This document shows, one piece after another, positions 22,400 to 33,299 of a stretch of 64,000 bases of DNA. Below the pieces are notes generated by a model. The model was given only the letters and a program-made list of their open reading frames with translations, did not search any database and was not told the origin of the DNA. The DNA comes from Cavia porcellus (lineage: Eukaryota; Chordata; Mammalia; Rodentia; Caviidae), in assembly GCF_034190915.1 (NCBI RefSeq), contig NW_026947484.1, forward strand, positions 72,557,482 to 72,621,481, read 5' to 3'. Position 1 is the stretch's first letter. Each line of letters starts with the position of its first letter. The position numbers and the translations under genes are program-made.

Positions 22400-23041
22400 C
22401 TTCCCGTGAATTAAGCACCACCTGCTGATTGGAAAGAGCCCCTGCCAGAAGAGTAACTACATCTTCCTGTGAGCCAGCTAGCGTGTGGGCTGAAAAACCA
22501 ATAGAGCCCTGAGTTCTGAGAACTCAGAGTGAGATGATAGTAACTGAGGTGAAAGGAACAGCTCAATGCTTGTATTGTTTGCTTGACTCTGCAGGCCTGG
22601 ACCTGGTGGTCTGGGCCCCTACTTGGAGGATGGCAGTATGCACTGTAGCAGCTGTGGGGGATTTCCTCCTGTCTTGGTTTTGAAATCCAATGTTTTGTTC
22701 CATCTTACTGTTATGTTATATTCCTGCATCTGTTAACCTGAGCAACTATTTTGAAGACAACAATGTGCAGTATTGTTCTCACTGGGTTTTTTTGTTCTGA
22801 TTTATTGTTTTATTTTATTCAGTGATTATGTTTTGATTGGTTTTATTGTTTTGTTTGATTTTGCTATGTCTGATGGTATGGACAACTATTGTGAAGACAG
22901 CAATAATATATTATAGTAGCCATTGTTGATTTCCTATTGTCCTGTTTTGAAGTTCTTTATACCACTTTCACTGCTGTGTTTTGATTGGCTTTGTTCGGGT
23001 TTGTTCCCTTTAAAATAAAAATATAAATAAAAATAAAAACA
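22400..23041 (+). mobile_element. Monomer-tailed composite retroelement (copy M3)
   Basis: 5' module about 22400-22670 (gtgagccagctagcgtgtggg, gatgatagtaactgaggtgaa, ctgcaggcctggacctggtgg, gggggatttcctcct). It aligns in patches with the minus-strand 5' module of the copy at 820-1696. Two to three monomers follow (22672-23015: caactattgtgaagacag, gtagccattgttgatttccta, ttttgaagttctttata), then an A-rich tail. The 5' boundary is uncertain. From 23042 to 23745 no recognised feature. Confidence 0.65.
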
Positions 23042-23745
23042 GAAGGAAAATTTTTAAAATTTTAATTGGGGGGAAGGGAATCTAAATTGGGGATCTATTA
23101 CCACACAGGATTTGACAAATGCCAAGACCTCAGGGCCCAGCCTCCAGGGAAGGCTGGAAACAATGACAAGTCATAAGAATGTAGACATGTTGTACCTACA
23201 TGTGTATGACACTGTCAAACTCTGAGAGTATGGCACTCAGGGAATATCCTTTTTAAATAAACCCTTCTTCTACATTTAAAACTATTATTAGTAATTATAA
23301 AGAAATTAAACAAATATATATTGCATATAAACTAAAATTTGGGCTTACTGAAGAAAAGATGGTACCCAGTCACAGGCCCTACATCCTTACTGTTTAAATT
23401 TTTAAAAAAATTAAAGAGTTCACATGATATAGCAGGAATAAAAGTAACAAGTTCATTTAAACATTTTTATAACCAAAACTGATTATGATAAGATCATAAT
23501 TTTAATTTATTTTGAAAAATGCAGTACCACAGAAATCTGAGGCATGAATTGCTCTGAAGCAAACTGAAACGATTCCAGACTTTTAGGAACTTATTCACTG
23601 CAAGAGTGAATTAGCCTGCATAATAGTTCTCTGAATAAAAGGCCTTATAGTGTACAGTGTTTATTAAGGGATAACTAAGAACTATGTGGTCACTTGAAGC
23701 ATATGTAGCACTTAAGTGAATAATAACCATAGCATCTATTTAAAA

Positions 23746-23933
23746 CAGTGGTTCTCAAACTTTAGTGCATATCAAAATCAACCAGAGAGCTGCTTAAACA
23801 AATTTCTGGGTACACCCCCATCCCACCAAGTTTCTGACTTAAGTCTGGAGTGGGGCCCAGGAATCCGCCTTTCGATCAAGTTCTTGGTTGAAGTCGATGC
23901 TGCTGTTCCAAGACTACAATTTGAGAACCACTG
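23746..23933 (+). mobile_element. MER5A-type hAT MITE
   Basis: Complete 188-bp element. Terminal repeats CAGTGGTTCTCAAACTTTAG and ..TTTGAGAACCACTG, and the internal block gtctggagtggggcccagg, are diagnostic of MER5A, a non-autonomous Charlie-group hAT element shared by placental mammals. Confidence 0.9.
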
Positions 23934-24366
23934 CTTTGTAGAACTCGTGCCAACAAAAGGCTCTCAGGAAAGTACAGTTTTATCACTGACATCATTTAGA
24001 CTCACCAGCTCAGGGTGAAAGTGTGACAGTCTGCCTTCTGCTTTCTCATCACTTGTATCACTATTTCAGATTCTCTGCAGGCCCACCCTCAAAAACCTTC
24101 CTTGGCAGTGCCACTGGTGTAGAATAAAGTAAGCTTTACCTTCAAAGGGGTGTTACGGAAGCTTTATCTCGTGATGAGGTCAGCAAGAGAATTTCATCTG
24201 CTGGCAATAGGTGTTACCTCTTGAACTGCAGGACTGATATATAACAACCATTCTATGCAGCATCAAGAAGTCATGACACTATAGAAAGGATGGTTCTTTT
24301 TTTCTACTTATTGTTTGTATTTCATCACTGCCATCAGTTTGACTGTGTCTTCTTGCATAATATATG
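23934..24366. other. No recognised feature
   Basis: No gene or repeat recognised. Confidence 0.4.
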
Positions 24367-24967
24367 TGTAGTCAGGGCCTGCAATGGACTAGATTTAGTA
24401 CAAGACACATGATTTATAGGAATGTTTTATAATATTCACCCAAAAAGTCAAATGCAGAGAAGTGCAAGAGATCTGTCCATGTGTGAGAGATCCAAAGAAT
24501 TCAGCTGAGGACCTGGATCCCATGGCACTGTCCTTCATGAGCACATCTGAAGATCTAGAGCCCATAACAATGTTTTGCAAGTCTGATTCATGGGTCTGCA
24601 CTGGAAAGGCCCAAAGGTCAATGGTGGAAGCTAGAAAGTCGGTGCCAGCAGAATTAAGGATCTATAGCAACAGGCTGAGTGATATGCATTGGATCCAGGA
24701 AGCAATGATCAAGGACCAGAGTGCTTCTAAAGAGAAAAGCAGCCATCCTCAGTGACAGCAAAGACCTGAGCTCGTCAATGATGAGAATAGCTGAGTCTAT
24801 ATCAGGAAAACCAGCATGACAAGCTTTTCCAGCAACAGCATGCCATCCTCTCCTCCAGTTCTCCTTTTATTCTATTGGCAATAATCCTCAGGTGGGTCTT
24901 ACACACCCAAAAGCATGCTGACTGAGGTCAGCTAGATGTCACAAATTGACCAGTAATTAATCCACCC
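24367..24967 (+). mobile_element. Unidentified dispersed repeat, copy 2
   Basis: Same family and orientation as 19039-19806 (shared TGTAGTCAGG start, agtgcaagagatctgtcc, tagagcccataacaatg, ctggaaaggccca, gaagctagaaagtc, cctcaggtggg, ttgaccag), shorter by internal deletions. Flanks AATATATG (24359-24366) and AATAAATG (24968-24975) resemble an 8-bp target duplication with one mismatch. Confidence 0.65.
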
Positions 24968-26179
24968 AATAAATGTAAAAGTTCCAGAGGAATATTGTAC
25001 TGATGATAATGGAGTGATTAATTAGGAAAAAAGACAAAATGAAGATGAAGTGGCAGTGTTCTTTTTTGGGGGTTTTAGAAAAAAAATATTCAAGATATCT
25101 AGAGCACATTTTCCCACATCCAACAGACCACACTGCATACCACTTTGTGTCTGACAAAGTGCATAATACCTACTGACCATTTGAAAATAATGAACTGATC
25201 TATGCCACGGTTTAGCTATCTGAGTGCACTGAGCAACATGTAGAGATTTAAGCTTTAATAGATTTGCTGACTCAGAATTTTTGCAACGAGGAGCCTGAGA
25301 ATCTGTATTAAACCAGTCTCTCCACCTATGAGGAACAAACCATTATGCACTGCAAACATGTGCTAACAAAAAGGTAGAAATGGAAAAAATAGTCCCTTAA
25401 GCTGATTTTAAAGATCAGCTATGTTTGAAGACCAGTGGCACCTAATAGAAAATGTGACAAGAATTCATTCTAACCCACTAGGAAACTAGAAGGGATCCTG
25501 TGCCCTACCATCCTGGTCAGCATTCCCAAATTCAGTGTCTTTCATTTGATTCTCTTAGAGCAGACCCCTAAACCTAAATTGAAAGCTGAGATACACCTGA
25601 CATCGTTGCTGTGTACCAAGCCTCTGCTTAAGAATGTTTCTGGGTTCCTGTTGCTATCTCTGGCAGTCTCGCCAGCACATCCTAAATTAAATCAAATAGC
25701 TGCTTCTCCTAGCAGGAAAATGGAACGATTCCAGCTAAGAATCAATCCAGCAACAAACAACTTAATTTATGATGGTACAAAAAGCCTCATCTATGGAATA
25801 TGCTTAATTAAGGACTCCAGTGGAGACTGAGGTGTGCTAAGATGAATGTGCTCCTCTCCTTTCTCTGCCCACTGTGCGCACACCCACCTTTTCTTCATAG
25901 ACTCTCACAGCCAGAATACTCAGTAAGAAATTATTTGGTCTATTAGGTGGGCATTTAGAGCTTTTGAATGAAGAGCAGAGCCTGAAACTGCAATAATCTT
26001 AGCAGACAAGGGTGCTCCAACAGCCCTTGCTTAGGAGAAAGGGGAGCTTAGGAAGAGACAGAGCTCTTCCTGAAGACCACCATGATGCCCTCTGTGTTCC
26101 GCTGTTTCTCCACTGTGAAGGGGTACAGTAGTAGGAGCCTGTCCCCTGTCCACACCCCATCCCTCAGCTCTCCAGAGTC
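24968..26179. other. Mostly unrecognised; MER5-like scrap at 25240-25320
   Basis: At 25240-25320 ctgactcagaatttttgc..gaggagcctgagaatctgtatt resembles the interior of MER5-type MITEs. The ORF at 25546-25830 (94 codons) matches no family I know. Confidence 0.35.
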
Positions 26180-26470
26180 AGTGAGGGTTAGCTTTAGCTG
26201 CCAGTAACACAGACTCTCACATACTAGGGACTAAATAACAAAGCCATGTATTCTTCTTCAACAAAAGCACAGTCCAGAGGCAAGTGATCCAAGGCTGTTG
26301 ATGAGACATCTGTTGACCACGGTGGTCCTTTCTACCCTACTGCTTTATCATTGTCAAAATGTAAGTTCACAGGTTAGGGAAGAGCATATGTCTCCTTTTA
26401 AGGACTCCAGATTGGCCAGAACTAAACTACATCCATTTGTCAAAGAAACTTGGAAAATATAGTGAGTACT
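26180..26470. mobile_element. Possible ancient LTR fragment
   Basis: The order tagctgccagtaacacag / agcacagtccagaggcaag / tttaaggactccagattggccagaactaa recalls old mammalian LTR sequence, diverged. Family not named. Confidence 0.3.
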
Positions 26471-26799
26471 GAAGGTGGTCATAGGATTAGCTGAAACCTG
26501 GGGTTCCATAAGGGATAACTGGAGAATGGATAATGGGGAACAAACCCATCTTTGAGCCTACCTCCTTATCAGCAAACATTGTGGCTAGTTATTTGGTGTA
26601 GCCTTTATAAGATATTTTATATAAATATATATGTATATGCATGCACACATACACATCTCTATCCTAAAAAAATAGAAACATACAAATTATACTTGATTTT
26701 TTTTCATAAAGTGTATCTGGAAGATTGTTACATGTCTGTCAATATAGATTTATCATCTTTAATGGCTGCAAAGTTTCCCACTAAAGTGATAATCACAAC

Positions 26800-28050
26800 C
26801 TTACTAATGACATTTAATTGTTTTTGGTGTTTTGTACTATATAAATGACTCATACTAAAGCTGCTCATTTAATTTTGCAAATAAATCTGTAGGATATATT
26901 TCTAGAAGGTATGAGTAGGTTTAAATTTTGATAGCTATGTGTTCCATCAAAGTGTTCCATATTATACCTCCTCTTAAAAACACGTGATAATGCCTATTTC
27001 CTAACATTTTAGCTTCATGGTGTGCTATAAATATTTTTTTCATTTGCCTGGAAGGTGAAACATATGACATTTTACTTGCAATTATCATGTTCTCAATCAT
27101 TTTAAAATCCCTTTGCATTTTTTCTATGAACTCTGCTTATGTTATTTATCATTTTTCTACTGAAATGTACATTTTCTTAGTGATTTCTCTTTGAATATGA
27201 AGAAAATTACCTCTTCTGGTACATGTACTGCAAAGCATTTTTCCCTAGTTTTGTCTCTTGATCTTTAAGGTATTTTGCACACTAAAATATGTTATTTAGG
27301 TGTCTCAAATATGTAAGCTGGCTCAGCTTTTTAAAATCTTGCAAAATTTGTTTCTTGCATAGAAAGGGCTTACCTATTCTAATATTATAAAAGAAGTTTT
27401 CCAAATTTTCTTCTAATACATTTTTACTTTCATTTTAGGCTTATTTTCTATGTGGAATTTGTTCTGTTATTAAACCTAAGGGAAGCATCCAGTTTTACTT
27501 TTTGCCAGATGGTTAATCAGCTATATAACCATTATTTAGTGAAGAGTTCATCTTTTCTTTTTAATTTTTAATTTTTTATTAACACATTTGCAGTTCATAA
27601 TATTTACATTCCTGTGGGAAGCTGGCACATGTACACAACACGTTTTAATTCATTTTTCATCTTTTCTTCTTTGAATTAAAATACCACTTTTATCATGTTT
27701 TAACTTGCCATTTGTATCTCAGGCTATTTCTGAACTCTTCATTCTGCTCTATTGATCTGTCCTTTCAAGTACAATTGCCAAATCGTGTTAATTACTCATA
27801 CTTTCATATATAACATAATGTTTCCTTACTTTTATTATTAATCAGATTTTTATTTTATTCATCAGGATTATTTACATTCCAAGCTATTTTGGCTTGCTTA
27901 ATTTTTCAATAAAATTCAGGATCTGCTTGTTTAGTGCTAAATTAACAATGAATAATTTGATAGCAAGTAATATGCTTATCATGTTGAATCTTTGATCTCA
28001 GGTAATACTGGAAAGTTTTCTTCATACATATTTTGTGTTTTTTATGTATT
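26800..28050 (-). mobile_element. Old L1M ORF2 fragment
   Basis: Reverse complement of L1M: ttcattttaggcttattttctatgtgg, gatggttaatcagctatataacc, taaaataccacttttatcatg, ttctgctctattgatctgtc, ttacattccaagctattttggc and aaaattcaggatctgcttg. A short non-L1 piece (27555-27660) is inserted. Confidence 0.65.
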
Positions 28051-28130
28051 TATTTTTAAAGGGAATAAAACAACAGTAAAATGAAATGTAACAGTGAGAA
28101 GACAGTAGGAAATCCCCAAAAGTTACTAGG

Positions 28131-28220
28131 GCTGGGGATTTAGTTCAGCAGCATAAGTGCCTGCCTTGCAAGCGTGTGCTTATTAGTTAGATCCCTGGTA
28201 CTGATATTAAAAAAAAAAAA
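28131..28220 (+). mobile_element. ID-type SINE
   Basis: ggctggggatttagttcagc..cctgccttgcaagc..gatccctggtac followed by a 17-A run. Flanks agttact / agttagt suggest a short target duplication. Confidence 0.85.
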
Positions 28221-28258
28221 AAAAAGTTAGTATATTGCATGTTGTTGTCCTCTAAATA

Positions 28259-28585
28259 GTTGCTCAGACTACCAGTTTTAGGCTGACTCATAGGTGGGGG
28301 CTTAGCTTCCTTCCTGGTTCTCCCCAGCTCGTGCTCCTGCTGGTTCACAAGTGGGAGGAGCATAGCTACCTTCCTGGTTCCCCCTGGCCGAGGCTCCAGC
28401 TGGCTCAAAGGCAGGGGCATTACTTCCATTCTGGTTCTCCCCATTCCACGCACTGGCTGGCTCACAGACAGGGGGTTAGCTTCTTCCTGGCGTTCCCTGG
28501 TCCATGCTCTGGGTGGCTTACCAGCAGGTGCTTAGCTGCCTTTCTGGTTTCCCCTGATCCATGCCCTGGCTGGCTACATTTTGTT
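28259..28585 (-). repeat. 57-60 bp minisatellite, ~5 units
   Basis: Units share ttcctggttctcccc, gctggctcac and gggg.ttagctt. The ctggtt mark recurs at 28314, 28374, 28431, 28487 and 28544 (spacing 60, 57, 56, 57). On the minus strand several units stay in one frame (28465-28187) and give a 19-20 residue repeat with the core GRTRKEAKPPP. The unit (gagaaccaggaa..cccacct on the minus strand) resembles the 5'UTR monomers of copy C at 52630-52924, so an L1 promoter origin is possible. Confidence 0.8.
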
Positions 28586-28999
28586 TTTTTACTATTGAGT
28601 TTATCTCAGTCATATTTTTTGTTGTTGGTATAATTGGTTGTTTCTCCATGGAGGAAAAATTTTGTTGATTTTTCTTATAGTTTGCAACAGCTTTTCAATG
28701 CATTTTCCTACGTTTTCCAGATATACAAATCACATCTACTTCAAATAATAATTGTTCAGACACTGCTTTTCTAATTTTTATTCCTCTTATTTCATTCTAA
28801 TTTATACTGATAATATTTTCAGAACAAAATAAGAGGAAAAAATCATCTTCCAAATATATTGTGTCTTGGAAACCAAATATAAAAAAGCGATGCATATAAA
28901 AGTAATGCTGTTTTAGTTGACGTGAGGAACTCCTGACATTCACCACACACACCTATTTCCTTGCCTCTACACTGAGTCAATGTGAGAACATCTATGATT

Positions 29000-29105
29000 A
29001 ATGGAAAACAGTTTAAAAGTCACTCACTGATCTTGCCTAATAACTTTGCTGATGAGGAATCAGATCTAAAGACAGTAAAGATTTGCCCAAAGTAAAAAGA
29101 GAAAA
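29000..29105 (+). mobile_element. Possible MIR fragment
   Basis: gatgaggaatcagatctaaagacag..aagatttgcccaaagtaa resembles the MIR 3' block (gatgaggaaactgag...aagtgacttgcccaaggt), short and diverged. Confidence 0.35.
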
Positions 29106-29898
29106 AAAGTTAATCTTTTTAAGACAAAAATACTTCAGGCTTCTGGGAAGATGGCAAAACAGTAAGCAGCAGAGTAAACAGCCTCTCTGAGAGAAGCAGT
29201 CCAGATGCTGGAATATAGCATCACGGGGAAGACAAAGACGAAGGAAGTGGATCCACCGGACCCAGGAAGAATCTGAAGTGAGTATTGAAGTTCACAGAAA
29301 GAGTAAAAAGAAAAACTTACATGAAGAAAAGACTGGTGGTGCTCTCAGCCAGAGCCAGACCCACTGTGCCAGAAGAGCTGTTGGAACCTGGGGACACATG
29401 GTCACAGTGACAGTGGTGATTCCGGAGGCCTCTGCAGAGAGATACAGCAGTGGAGGGGAGGGAGCAGTGGGCATGGAGCTCTGCACCGGCTGGTGGAGAG
29501 TGCAGGGGACTCAGTCTTCCCACAGGAGGGGTGACTGGCCTGGAGCCATTTTTGGAGTTGGGCTGGATAAGCCCAGAACCAGAACTGCTGCTGGCTTCCC
29601 CCAGCTGGTCCATCCTCTGTCTAAGCCACTCCCCAGTGCACATTCCAGCAGCCATCAAGGAGATTCTCTGCCAGTAACCAGCTTGGCCTGGAGCCAGTGG
29701 CCAGCCCTGCCCCCACATGCACCCCAGTGGTTGTTGGGGAGTCAGCACCAGCTGGATAAAGCAGCAGACAGACCTGCACCAGCACACCCAATAGCCACAA
29801 TCAGATATCTAGCGAGCGTTGGCTAAAAGAACCAAACAGTCTTGCTTCAGGAAAATTGCAGCCAAAGCAGAGTGTGCCTGGGACCCCACTACAGGAAA

Positions 29899-30760
29899 AT
29901 GTCAAGACAAAGAAACAAAAGGTAGACTCGGGCCTGCAACCCAAACAGAACAAGTCCAGGAGATGTAAACACAGAAGAGATCAGGAAACACACACCTGAA
30001 ATTTCTAAAGTGATGGCATCTGAAGTAAACAAACAATAACTCTCAGGTAAAAAAAACAAAAACACTAAAAAATTGCTAAGCACCTCTATAGAAGACACAG
30101 ATTAAAAAAATAGAGCACAGGAAAATGAGGGAAACCTAACCTTGAATGAGCAATATAAAAAAGATTTAGAATACATGAAACAGATTCAAAGAGATATCCA
30201 GGAAGTTGAAAACTTCATTGTAGCTAGCAAAACTGCTCGAAAGAAACTAAAGATGGACTTTCAGATCTTGAAGACAAGATTGTAGCTAGTGATTGTGAAA
30301 GGAAAGATCTCTTAAAAATAACAAGGAACCAGGAAGTAACAATTCAACAGCTGCAAGATAACCAAAAGAAACACAATTTAAGATACTATGTGAAAGTGAA
30401 AAAGCAACAGATGACATTAAAAGTCTATTTACAGAAATAATATCAGAAATCTTACTAAGCAGGGGAAAAAGTGACATTCAAATAAGTGAGGCGTATAGAA
30501 CTCCAGCTAGCCATAACCAAAATAAAACCATACCCAGACTTTCAGAGCCCAGAAATTCAGCACAAAAACACAACAGCACAAGAACAGATTAGAGAAAAGA
30601 AATAAATCACCTATAAACAAACCCCATCAGAATCATGACAGACTTTAGCACAAACCATCAAGTCAAGAAGAGTTTGAAGTGTTTCAAAACCAGAAAGAAA
30701 AAACTTCCAACCCAAACTGAAGTATCCTGCAAAACTATCTTTCAAAATTAATGGAGAAAC
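29899..30760 (+). pseudogene. L1 ORF1 pseudogene, copy B
   Basis: Starts at the ATG aligned with copies A and C (gaaaatgtcaagac). A stop occurs within the first 12 codons (aggtag). Coiled-coil and RRM regions align with copy A (cagattcaaagagatatcc; ggaagtaacaattcaacagc). The 3' end of ORF1 is deleted, and a 21-bp direct repeat (gaaacaagatattccca, 30760-30795) replaces it. No functional product is possible. Confidence 0.75.
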
Positions 30761-30879
30761 AAGATATTCCCATGAGAAACAAGATATTCCCAGGAACGGT
30801 GGCAGAAGGAGGAATGGAATGGAGGGGAAAAGTAGACAGCCAATGGCAGGAAGATAGCATGACAGAGACAAGCCAGTGC

Positions 30880-31085
30880 GTGTTGGCCATAACCATAAAT
30901 GTAAATGGCCTCAATTCACCAATCAAAAGAAACACAGGCAGAGTGGATCAGGAGACAAGATCCACCAATATGCTTTATACAAGGAACACATTTGACTCAA
31001 AAGGAGGTGTACAGATTGAAAGTCAAACGGGAACAATGCTCTATGTGACAGGGAATCATAAACAAGTGGGGATAGCTTGCTCATC
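30880..31085 (+). pseudogene. L1 ORF2 N-terminal remnant, copy B
   Basis: Reads AITINVNGLNSPIKRN, very close to the start of the L1 endonuclease, with the conserved Asn of the INVNGL motif. A frameshift follows, and the sequence then reaches the same deletion junction as copies A and C. Confidence 0.8.
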
Positions 31086-31329
31086 AGAGTAGACAAAAAA
31101 AATACGGTGTTTTTATACAATGGAAAGCTACTAGTTATAAAGAAAGATAGCCTCGAAGCTCTTTTAGGTAAATGGATATAACTTGAGATCATGCTCATGG
31201 GTGAAATGGTTCAGTCACATGAATGAACATTGTGTTTGTTTCCCAAGTACAAAAACTGAAAGAGTTAGTGAGATCCAAAATGCACAATAGATATTGTGAA
31301 AGTGAAAGGGGAGGAAATGTCTAAAAAGG

Positions 31330-31905
31330 GAAGGCAGTGATCATTGTTAATCTATTGTTCCGTTTTGAAACACTGTTTTTTTCATTGTTCTGTTTAGATT
31401 GTTTTTATTCTGTTTTGGTTTGTCTAATTTTATTATATTTTATGGCATGGACAGCTATTTCAAAGATAACAAAATATGCTATGGTAGCCATTATCGATTT
31501 CCTGTTATCCTGTTTTGAATCTCTGTATTGCTTTGTTTTGATTGATTTTATTCTATTGTTTTGTTTGACTGTATCATGTATGATGGTAGAGGCAACTACT
31601 TTGAAGATAATGCATTATGATAGCCACTGCTGTTTTGCGTTTATCTTGTTTTGAAGTCCTGTACTGCTTACATTGTTTTGTTTTTATTGGTTTTATTCTG
31701 TACTATTTTGTTTGATTTTATTATGCCTGATGGTATGGACAGTTATTTTGAATATAACAAGAGGTATTATGGTAGCCATTATTGATTTCTTTTTATCTTG
31801 TTTTGAAGTCATGTACCATGTTCATTGCTTTGTTTTGACTAACTCGATTCTGTTTTATTTCATTTGGTGCTTCATTATGTGAAATGAGTACTTCATTATG
31901 TGAAA
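31330..31905 (+). repeat. Tandem monomer array, ~4 units
   Basis: ttttgaa marks at 31363, 31513, 31649 and 31801 (spacing 150, 136, 152). Same landmarks as 5480-6160: atggtagccatta..gatttcctg, tgatggtatggac, tgattttatt. Ends in acttcattatgtgaaaaaaa. The hydrophobic ORFs here are compositional. Confidence 0.85.
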
Positions 31906-32454
31906 AAAAAAAGTATTTTCTCTATAATTATTTTCACTTACTCGTTAATTTGCTTAATAACAAAATGCTAACATAATATTATCTATAAGCCTACAGTCCA
32001 GGGCAGAGGTGAAGAGACCAAAGTTTATTGGCCTAACTTTTGCCTACTCTGTTTTTATAGGACATGTGAGCTAAAAAGAGTAAAAAGAAAAAACAAAAAC
32101 TAAAACAGAGTTAAAATGAAGAAAAAGAGAAACGAGTCCAAAAGAGTTCCTCTTTATTTTCAAATGAGAAGTTTCTGTCCAAGGTTTGCAGCCCTGGATC
32201 CACCAGATATGGGGGAGGGCTGTGACTCACTCCTGAGACCTATTTTGCTTCCCTATTTACGTTTTCATGTGTGAATGCTGAATCCTGCCCTGCCTTTCCT
32301 GCTGGGTGTCACTCATCAGTGGTGCCTCCGTAGGGCTGTGTACCTCCAGCTGCTCCCAGTTTTTGTACCTGTCTGCCCAAGTCATGGCTTTCTCTGTGTG
32401 TCTGTGAGGTGCCACCCCCTGCTCCAGAGGTCCCTGCATTCATATATCCTAGGC
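31906..32454. other. Unrecognised flank of the hAT insertion
   Basis: Moderately GC-rich from 32150, and resumes at 35655 after the transposon (catatatcctaggc/ctaggctagggcaattg). It could be an old LTR split by the hAT element, but no ends were identified. Opposed ORFs at 32257-32466 match nothing known. Confidence 0.35.
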
Positions 32455-32699
32455 CAGGGGTGGTGAACCTATGGCACATGCACTGCAGTGGGCACACAGA
32501 GCCCTCTCTTTCAACACATGAGCCAAGTTGCTTCAGCACTGCCCCAGCGAAAGAGCCAAGTGTCAGATAACAGGGCATACAGAGGCCATGTGCACGCTCA
32601 GAAAGGAGCAGTGGTACCAGGCTATGACAGCACAAACCATGGCTCATTAGCATGACTTGTCTGAGCTTTTGCATGGCTGATGAGTACACTGCCAAAGAA

Positions 32700-33075
32700 A
32701 TATCTGCATGTATTTATTTGTATCTGTAGATATCAGCTATATCTCTATTGATATCTATATATCTATGGCAGTATCAGTATCAATACAGATGATATAGGTA
32801 TATAGATATATTTGTATAAAAAATTGAAATTTAATATCTAAGACTTAACAAAGATGTTCTAATTAAGAGACAGAGATGCTCTTAGTCGCCCTGGAATATT
32901 TGAATCTACATCACATTTAGTTGTCTGTGAAGAATTTATGAAAACAAGAGCAAAGAGACATATATAATATACATATTTGCACAAATGTATATTTATATAT
33001 GTATATATTTCTGTATATATATTAATTTTTATATATCTGTGCATATTTATATGTATGTATACATATATATATTTT
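32700..33075. repeat. AT-rich microsatellite tract inside the hAT element
   Basis: Degenerate (TATC)n and (TATATG)n runs. The minus-strand ORF at 32859-33212 across it (I/Y/K-rich) is compositional. Confidence 0.7.
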
Positions 33076-33299
33076 GGGGGGCTTGGACTGGCTATAATTT
33101 TAGCAGAAGCCCCCACAAGGTAGGAAACACACTCAGATGCCTTTTCTGAGCAAGCTAAAAGCTGGTGGCCAGTGGAACTTTTCCCCCTTGTGCTAGTGGT
33201 CAGCAAATTCAAGAGGAGTCCCAGCCAGAAGTCACTGCTGCAGACTGTTGACTCAGAGACTATCCAGTTCTTTACTGTTAATAAATAATGTTAGCTATT

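Larger units (their letters stand above)
29143..31905 (+). mobile_element. Half-L1 composite retroelement, copy B (full-length 5' end)
   Basis: Begins cttctgggaagatggcaaaa, the AAGATGGC-type start expected for a placental L1 5'UTR (YY1-like site). A GC-rich 5'UTR follows to 29898, then ORF1 (29899 to about 30760), an ORF2 N-terminal piece (30880-31075), the family deletion junction (about 31071-31085), the 3' end of ORF2 and UTR (to 31330), and four monomers with an A-tail ending near 31905. Its 5'UTR differs from that of copies A and C until about 29875 (tgcctgggaccccac), so 5'UTR replacement has happened within the family, as is known for L1 lineages. Confidence 0.8.

Noticed and set aside
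32257..32695. Overlapping ORFs on both strands (up to 128 codons)
   Set aside because: They cross the left end of the hAT element at 32455, so they cannot predate it as one gene; no homology recognised.
32859..33212. 117-codon minus-strand ORF with I/Y-rich repeats
   Set aside because: Built on AT-rich microsatellite inside the hAT element.
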